A DNA stretch of 6,718 bases from Calditrichia bacterium. Lineage in GTDB: Bacteria; Calditrichota; Calditrichia; RBG-13-44-9. Location: positions 1 to 6,718 of the forward strand of contig JALXCH010000217.1 in the NCBI GenBank assembly GCA_026991005.1, written 5' to 3'. Positions 1 to 6,718 of the stretch are shown piece by piece. How positions within the stretch are numbered: the first letter of the stretch is position 1; every line of letters begins with the position of its first letter. The notes beneath the pieces were generated by a model. That model was not told where the DNA came from. It made no database searches and saw only the letters and a list, made by a program, of their open reading frames with translations. The position numbers and the translations under genes are program-made.

Positions 1-3761
<3,761 letters not shown>

Positions 3762-3766
3762 AGAAA

Positions 3767-3776
3767 TCACCTCTTT
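3767..3776 (-). promoter_or_regulatory. Ribosome binding site of rpoB, deciding a TTG start
   Basis: The minus strand reads AAAGAGGTGA, an almost full anti-16S match, followed by 5 nt (TTTCT) and TTG at 3761-3759. No ATG or GTG lies in frame near it; the next in-frame ATG is about 100 codons inside conserved RpoB sequence. The protein from TTG begins [10 protein letters not shown] and soon reaches the conserved [12 protein letters not shown] segment, so TTG is the start. Confidence 0.85.
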
Positions 3777-3801
3777 TTAAACTCAATGGTTTGGCGACAA
3801 C

Positions 3802-4191
3802 TTATTTAATTTCCACCGTGGCGCCTACATCTTCCAGTTGTTTCTTAATCTCTTCGGCTTCTGCCTTGGAGACGCCTTCTTTAACCGCCTTGGGAGCCGA
3901 TTCCACCAGTTCCTTAGCTTCTTTCAGTCCCAGATTGGTAATGGCGCGAACAACCTTGATGACCTGGATTTTCTGAGAGCCGATTTCTTTGAGCACCACA
4001 TCAAATTCCGTTTTTTCTTCGGCAGCCTGCTCGCCAGCGCCAGCAGCCGGCATTCCTGCCATGGGCATGGCGACCGGTGCGGCTGCGGTTACACCAAATT
4101 TCTCTTCAATCTCTTTCACCAGCTCGGAAATCTCTAACATGGTTGCATTTTCCAGATAAGAGATGACATCAGCGCGAGTAATTTCAGCCAT
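3802..4191 (-). CDS. rplL: 50S ribosomal protein L7/L12 (bL12)
   Basis: The multicopy stalk protein that recruits and stimulates the translational GTPases (IF2, EF-Tu, EF-G, RF3). 129 residues against about 121 in E. coli. The N-terminal dimerisation domain is residues 1-34, ending E-E-K-F-G-V. A flexible hinge at about 35-57 is rich in Ala, Pro, Gly and, unusually, Met (M42, M44, M47). The factor-binding C-terminal domain starts at E-K-T-E-F-D-V and carries the conserved V-I-K-V-V-R, G-L-K-E-A-K-x-L-V-E and A-P-K-x-V-K-E-G-V-S motifs, ending V-E-I-K. The ATG at 4191 has a strong GGAGGT 9 nt upstream. It follows rplJ by 47 nt holding an AT-rich hairpin and precedes rpoB by 40 nt. L12 binds the C-terminal helix of L10, encoded just upstream, so the pair is made together. 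Identity certain. Confidence 0.99.
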   Translation of the reverse strand: MAEITRADVISYLENATMLEISELVKEIEEKFGVTAAAPVAMPMAGMPAAGAGEQAAEEKTEFDVVLKEIGSQKIQVIKVVRAITNLGLKEAKELVESAPKAVKEGVSKAEAEEIKKQLEDVGATVEIK

Positions 4192-4200
4192 TTTATGGTT

Positions 4201-4206
4201 ACCTCC
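4201..4206 (-). promoter_or_regulatory. Strong Shine-Dalgarno of rplL
   Basis: The minus strand reads GGAGGT, 9 nt before the rplL ATG. It is the cleanest anti-16S match between genes in the window, matching the need for several L12 copies per ribosome. It begins one base after the right arm of the adjacent inverted repeat, so a folded hairpin would sit against the initiating 30S footprint. Confidence 0.85.
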
Positions 4207-4235
4207 GTTAATAAATAATGCAGTTATTAATTAAC
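4207..4235 (-). repeat. AT-rich inverted repeat (possible hairpin) between rplJ and rplL
   Basis: On the minus strand, GTTAATTAATAA (4235-4224) faces TTATTTATTAAC (4218-4207) across a 5-nt CTGCA loop. Eleven of twelve positions pair, with one T-T mismatch at 4229/4213, and only the outermost pair is G-C. It is not a terminator: there is no T run after it, and the rplL ribosome binding site follows directly. It could shape rplL translation or mRNA processing; the pairing is seen, the function is unknown. Confidence 0.6.
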
Positions 4236-4238
4236 CGT

Positions 4239-4754
4239 TTACTTTTTTTGCTCTTCCAGTTGTTTCAATACATTTACCAGATTACTCATGGCGGCATTCA
4301 GGGTTGCGGCCAGTTTGGTCATAGGTTGCCGCAGCATACCCACCAGTTGGCTCAGCAATTCGTCGCGGCTGGGTAAATTCGCCAGAGCTTCCACCTGGTC
4401 CGGCCCAACAATGCGACCTTCGAACAACGCCGCCTTCATCCGAAGTTTTTCTTTAAATTCTTTCTTTTGTTTGAGTACCTTCGCTGGCAGCGTGGGATCG
4501 TCGTAGCTAATCATGTAGCCATTCACACCCGTCAGAAACTCATCCATCCCCTCGATACCAGCATTCTGGAACGAAAGTTTGGCCAGCGTGTTTTTCAGAA
4601 CACGATATTCCACCTTAGCTTCGCGCAAATTTTTGCGCAATTCGGTTGTCGTATTCACATCCATTCCGGTAAAATCTACCAGAAATATACTGGTGGCATT
4701 CCCAAACTTTTCCGTCATTTCCTGAACAATCTGTTCTTTCTGCGGAGTCGGCAT
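4239..4754 (-). CDS. rplJ: 50S ribosomal protein L10 (uL10)
   Basis: Base of the ribosomal stalk: its N-terminal domain sits with L11 on 23S rRNA and its C-terminal helix carries L7/L12 dimers. 171 residues from the ATG at 4754. The N-terminal globular part has D-F-T-G-M-D-V (27-33) and R-V-L-K-N-T-L (51-57), both typical of L10. The C-terminal helix (about 130-168) shows three repeats starting at L137, L148 and L159 (L-V-G-M-L, L-A-A-T-L, L-V-N-V-L), predicting three L12 dimers. A longer frame begins at a TTG at 4769, but that has no Shine-Dalgarno, while GGGGA at 4767-4763 lies 8 nt before the ATG and the protein then starts M-P-T-P as in many relatives. The gene follows rplA by 25 nt, too little for the L10 leader seen in E. 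coli. It ends in a slippery A-AAA-AAG before TAA. Confidence 0.98.
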   Translation of the reverse strand: MPTPQKEQIVQEMTEKFGNATSIFLVDFTGMDVNTTTELRKNLREAKVEYRVLKNTLAKLSFQNAGIEGMDEFLTGVNGYMISYDDPTLPAKVLKQKKEFKEKLRMKAALFEGRIVGPDQVEALANLPSRDELLSQLVGMLRQPMTKLAATLNAAMSNLVNVLKQLEEQKK

Positions 4755-4762
4755 ATTGCTAT

Positions 4763-4767
4763 TCCCC
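4763..4767 (-). promoter_or_regulatory. Ribosome binding site deciding the rplJ start
   Basis: GGGGA on the minus strand lies 8 nt before the ATG at 4754. It overlaps the alternative TTG start at 4769-4767, which itself has nothing resembling a Shine-Dalgarno upstream. This favours the ATG, giving 171 rather than 176 residues. The match is only moderate. Confidence 0.55.
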
Positions 4768-4779
4768 AATGTTTGTCAA

Positions 4780-5481
4780 TTAATCCTGATATTCTTGAGT
4801 ATTTGTGACCAATTTGACTCCCGGCCCCATGGTATTGGACAGATAGATGCTGCGTAAATAAGTCCCTTTGGCGGTGGCCGGTTTCATACGAATAATCGTT
4901 TGAACCAGAGTTTTAATGTTATCCCGCAATTTTTCCGGCTCGAAGGAAGCTTTTCCCACACTGGTATGAACAATTCCGGTTTTGTCCACCCGGAAATCAA
5001 TTTTACCGGCTTTCACTTCCTTTACCGTACGTCCCACGTCCATGGTTACCGTACCGCTTTTGGGATTGGGCATCAGGCCGCGGGGACCTAAAATACGCCC
5101 CAGCTTTCCAACATCCCTCATCGCATCGGGCGTGGCAATCACGACATCAAAATCCAGCCATCCCTCTTTTTGAATTTTATCGATGTACTCTTCGTACCCT
5201 ACGTAATCGGCACCAGCTTCTTTGGCTTCTTCGGCCTTCTCCCCTTTGGCAATGACCAATACGCGCACCGTCTTTCCCAAACCATGGGGTAAACTCACGG
5301 TACCGCGAATGGCCTGGTCTGCCCGGCGGGGATCCACACCCAGACGCACAGCAATCTCCACCGATTCATCAAATTTCGCCGAGGCCGTCTTCTTAATCAA
5401 TTCGATGGCTTCATCCAGCGAATATTCGCGTTTTTCAATTAACTTGGCTATTTGTTGATATCTCTTGCTTCGCTTTTTCAT
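4780..5481 (-). CDS. rplA: 50S ribosomal protein L1 (uL1)
   Basis: Forms the L1 stalk of the large subunit, which guides deacylated tRNA out of the E site; in several bacteria it also represses translation of its own mRNA. 233 residues from the ATG at 5481, the usual family length. Two-domain L1 fold: domain I is the N- and C-terminal parts ([10 protein letters not shown] near 36-45, and S-N-T-M-G-P-G at 215-221, whose T217-M218-G219 belong to the RNA-binding surface known from Thermus L1). Domain II is the middle and carries the family signature [11 protein letters not shown] (131-141). The open frame extends to a GTG at 5496, but the Shine-Dalgarno GGTGAGG serves only the ATG at 5481. Gaps are 18 nt after rplK and 25 nt before rplJ, so all three are surely cotranscribed. 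Identity certain; start likely. Confidence 0.98.
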   Translation of the reverse strand: MKKRSKRYQQIAKLIEKREYSLDEAIELIKKTASAKFDESVEIAVRLGVDPRRADQAIRGTVSLPHGLGKTVRVLVIAKGEKAEEAKEAGADYVGYEEYIDKIQKEGWLDFDVVIATPDAMRDVGKLGRILGPRGLMPNPKSGTVTMDVGRTVKEVKAGKIDFRVDKTGIVHTSVGKASFEPEKLRDNIKTLVQTIIRMKPATAKGTYLRSIYLSNTMGPGVKLVTNTQEYQD

Positions 5482-5487
5482 TGACAT

Positions 5488-5494
5488 CCTCACC
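5488..5494 (-). promoter_or_regulatory. Ribosome binding site deciding the rplA start
   Basis: GGTGAGG on the minus strand lies 6 nt before the ATG at 5481. It abuts the ATG at 5487 and overlaps the GTG codons at 5496 and 5493, so those upstream starts cannot use it. This supports the protein beginning M-K-K-R-S-K-R-Y. Confidence 0.65.
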
Positions 5495-5499
5495 ACAAA

Positions 5500-5925
5500 T
5501 TATTCAACGACTTCAATTCCCATGCTTCTGGCTGTACCTTCAATAATTCGCATTGCCGCTTCAATATCCGAGGCATTGAGGTCCGGCATTTTCGTTTTTG
5601 CAATCTCTTCCACCTGCTGTCTGGTTACCTTTCCCACTTTGTTCACATTGGGTTCACCCGATCCTTTTTCCAGGCCGGCAGCTTTTAACAATAATGTAGA
5701 AGCAGGCGGCGTTTTGGTGATGAAGCTAAAGGAACGATCGGCATAAACCGTAATAACCACGGGAATGATGTAACCGATTTTATCCTGAGTTTTTGCATTA
5801 AATGCTTTACAAAACTCCATGATGTTGACGCCATGCTGCCCTAATGCAGGACCGACAGGCGGAGAAGGATTGGCCTGACCCGCGGGAATTTGCAATTTGA
5901 TATACCCTGCAATTTTTTTCGCCAT
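5500..5925 (-). CDS. rplK: 50S ribosomal protein L11 (uL11)
   Basis: Binds the GTPase-associated region of 23S rRNA together with L10, at the base of the stalk; involved in factor binding, in thiostrepton sensitivity and in activating RelA. 141 residues, the normal length. The N-terminal domain has the proline-rich [11 protein letters not shown] segment (20-30) followed by [15 protein letters not shown] (32-46), and P73-P74 in T-K-T-P-P-A. The C-terminal rRNA-binding domain includes G-S-G-E-P-N, V-G-K-V-T and [10 protein letters not shown] near the end. M-A-K-K at the N-terminus and K40 match positions methylated by PrmA in E. coli. The ATG at 5925 has AGGTG 5 nt upstream. It starts 14 nt after the nusG stop, so unlike in E. 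coli there is no room for its own promoter. Identity certain. Confidence 0.99.
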   Translation of the reverse strand: MAKKIAGYIKLQIPAGQANPSPPVGPALGQHGVNIMEFCKAFNAKTQDKIGYIIPVVITVYADRSFSFITKTPPASTLLLKAAGLEKGSGEPNVNKVGKVTRQQVEEIAKTKMPDLNASDIEAAMRIIEGTARSMGIEVVE

Positions 5926-5939
5926 AACAACACCTATCC

Positions 5940-6476
5940 TTATTTCTCTAATTCAATTTGCAAAAAATCCAATTCGACTGGCGTTGGTCGCCCGAAAATA
6001 CTGACGGAAACTTTTACTTTCTTCTTTTCCTCATTCACCTCTTCAATCACTCCGGTGAAATCGGCAAACGGACCATCGGTTACCCGGATAGTATCACCTA
6101 CCTTAAACGGCACTTCCACTCGTTCAATTTCGGTTTCCGGTTTTTCCACCTTCCGCAATACCGCTTCAATTTCCTGAGGAGATACTTCCGTGGGATGATT
6201 ACGCGGCCCCACAAAACTGATGACTCCGGGAATTTCCTGGACAAAATGCTGCGTCTGATTATCCAGAACCATCTCTACAAATACATATCCCGGAAAGAAC
6301 ACCCGATTCTTCAATCGCTTTTTTCCATCGCGCATCTCCAGCACCGGTTCAGAAGGCACCACAATTCGTCCAAATTTCTCCTGCAAGCCTTTAAACTCAA
6401 TCTCATTTTCCAGATGCTGCCGCACCTTATTCTCCTGACCGGTAATGACTCGCAATGTGTACCACTTTTTTTCCAC
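5940..6476 (-). CDS. nusG: Transcription termination/antitermination protein NusG
   Basis: General elongation factor that binds the RNA polymerase clamp, reduces or controls pausing, and contacts Rho or the ribosome (S10) through its C-terminal domain. 178 residues, close to E. coli (181), with no extra inserted domain. NGN domain, about residues 4-110: K-W-Y-T-L-R-V near the start, and [12 protein letters not shown] (58-69), the polymerase-binding core motif. KOW domain, about 124-176: [20 protein letters not shown] (134-144), and [15 protein letters not shown] at the end. The start is GTG at 6476; AAGGA (6491-6487), overlapping the end of the secE region, lies 10 nt upstream, a rather long spacing. 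It sits 15 nt after secE and 14 nt before rplK. Identity certain. Confidence 0.99.
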   Translation of the reverse strand: MEKKWYTLRVITGQENKVRQHLENEIEFKGLQEKFGRIVVPSEPVLEMRDGKKRLKNRVFFPGYVFVEMVLDNQTQHFVQEIPGVISFVGPRNHPTEVSPQEIEAVLRKVEKPETEIERVEVPFKVGDTIRVTDGPFADFTGVIEEVNEEKKKVKVSVSIFGRPTPVELDFLQIELEK

Positions 6477-6491
6477 TCTCTTAGCGTCCTT

Positions 6492-6674
6492 TTAATAAAG
6501 AATGTTAATCAGTTTGGATACAATAGTATCCGTTAAGAAAATAAAAATTGTGAAAAGGGCCGAGACTACAATGACCACAATGGTAGAGTTAATTAGCTCT
6601 TCACGCTCGGGCCATACGACCTTTTTCATTTCCGTCTGAACATCTTCGATAAACTGCTTGGCCTTTTTAAACAT
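6492..6674 (-). CDS. secE: Preprotein translocase subunit SecE
   Basis: Small inner-membrane subunit that clamps the two halves of SecY in the Sec protein-export channel. 60 residues from the ATG at 6674, the short single-span form common outside enterobacteria (E. coli SecE has three spans). A cytoplasmic amphipathic part (1-28) carries the family signature E-M-K-K-V-V-W-P-x-R-E-E-L (15-27, with W21-P22). One hydrophobic span follows at about 31-48, with an amphipathic tail ending in a tyrosine. The frame extends upstream to a GTG at 6698, but that start has only a T run before it, whereas GAGTGAG lies close before the ATG. This is the first gene of the window; in many bacteria tRNA-Trp, rpmG or tuf lies next upstream, outside what is visible here. 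Confidence 0.96.
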   Translation of the reverse strand: MFKKAKQFIEDVQTEMKKVVWPEREELINSTIVVIVVSALFTIFIFLTDTIVSKLINILY

Positions 6675-6678
6675 CACG

Positions 6679-6685
6679 CTCACTC
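6679..6685 (-). promoter_or_regulatory. Probable ribosome binding site deciding the secE start
   Basis: GAGTGAG on the minus strand ends 4 nt before the ATG at 6674. It is an imperfect Shine-Dalgarno (a GAGGTGA missing one G). The longer GTG start at 6698 is preceded only by a run of T, so the ATG is preferred. Confidence 0.45.
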
Positions 6686-6687
6686 GG

Positions 6688-6703
6688 TTTTTGTGCACAA
6701 AAA
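6688..6703. repeat. 16-bp perfect palindrome upstream of secE
   Basis: TTTTTGTGCACAAAAA reads the same on both strands, centred between 6695 and 6696, and lies 14 bp upstream of the chosen secE start. As RNA it could fold only into a weak 6-bp stem with a TGCA loop, so a dyad-symmetric protein site is as likely as a hairpin. On the minus strand it overlaps a run of eight T (6706-6699), which could be the tail of a terminator for a gene beyond the window edge. No function can be assigned. Confidence 0.5.
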
Positions 6704-6718
6704 AAACTCATTAACTGG

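Noticed and set aside
4755..4769. Extended rplJ start at TTG 4769
   Set aside because: No Shine-Dalgarno before it; the added residues G-N-S-N are not part of the L10 fold, and the ATG at 4754 has GGGGA at good spacing.
4751..4779. A TTGACA box right after the rplA stop on the minus strand, as a possible promoter for rplJL
   Set aside because: At 16-18 nt spacing the best -10 candidates (ATATGC, TATGCC) match poorly, it would overlap the rplJ ribosome binding site and start codon, and the operon layout needs no promoter there.
5958..6536. Plus-strand 192-codon open frame opposite nusG and the end of secE
   Set aside because: NusG is complete and conserved over this stretch; the antisense product is low in recognisable structure and has no upstream Shine-Dalgarno.

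Overview
The window is one stretch of the conserved bacterial secE-nusG-rplK-rplA-rplJ-rplL-rpoB operon, read entirely on the minus strand from about 6674 down to the left edge. It holds seven genes: the SecE subunit of the protein-export channel, the transcription factor NusG, ribosomal proteins L11, L1, L10 and L7/L12, and nearly all of the RNA polymerase beta subunit. RpoB runs off the left edge close to its C-terminus (1253 codons present, no in-frame stop). RpoC would be expected just beyond. I found no mobile element, CRISPR array, tRNA, rRNA or accessory system inside the window.

Organism: a bacterium of moderate GC content. The RpoB wording around the rifampicin region ([10 protein letters not shown]), the large insert before the [10 protein letters not shown] motif, the short NusG and the gene order suggest the Bacteroidota/Ignavibacteria/Calditrichota (FCB) neighbourhood. 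That placement is an inference from remembered family patterns and would need a phylogeny.

Layout, in transcription order: 6718-6675 upstream of secE (A/T-rich, with a 16-bp palindrome); secE 6674-6492; nusG 6476-5940; rplK 5925-5500; rplA 5481-4780; rplJ 4754-4239; rplL 4191-3802; rpoB 3761 to the edge. Gaps between genes are 15, 14, 18, 25, 47 and 40 nt, and I see no convincing promoter or terminator in any of them. The cluster therefore looks like a single transcription unit whose promoter lies to the right of the window. The gaps are too short for the separate L10 leader and the rplL-rpoB attenuator known from E. coli, so any autoregulation must be arranged differently.

How the genes work together: L11, L10 and L7/L12 (with L1 on the opposite side of the 50S subunit) build the mobile stalks that handle translation factors and deacylated tRNA. 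RpoB forms much of the RNA polymerase active centre, NusG links the polymerase to processivity, termination and the ribosome, and SecE anchors the Sec channel. The points most worth a second look are an AT-rich hairpin next to the rplL ribosome binding site, a dnaX-type slippery heptamer at the rplJ stop, three 11-residue repeats in the L10 C-terminal helix that predict three L12 dimers, and the TTG start of rpoB. These are modest observations on a core operon; I see no new biological system here.
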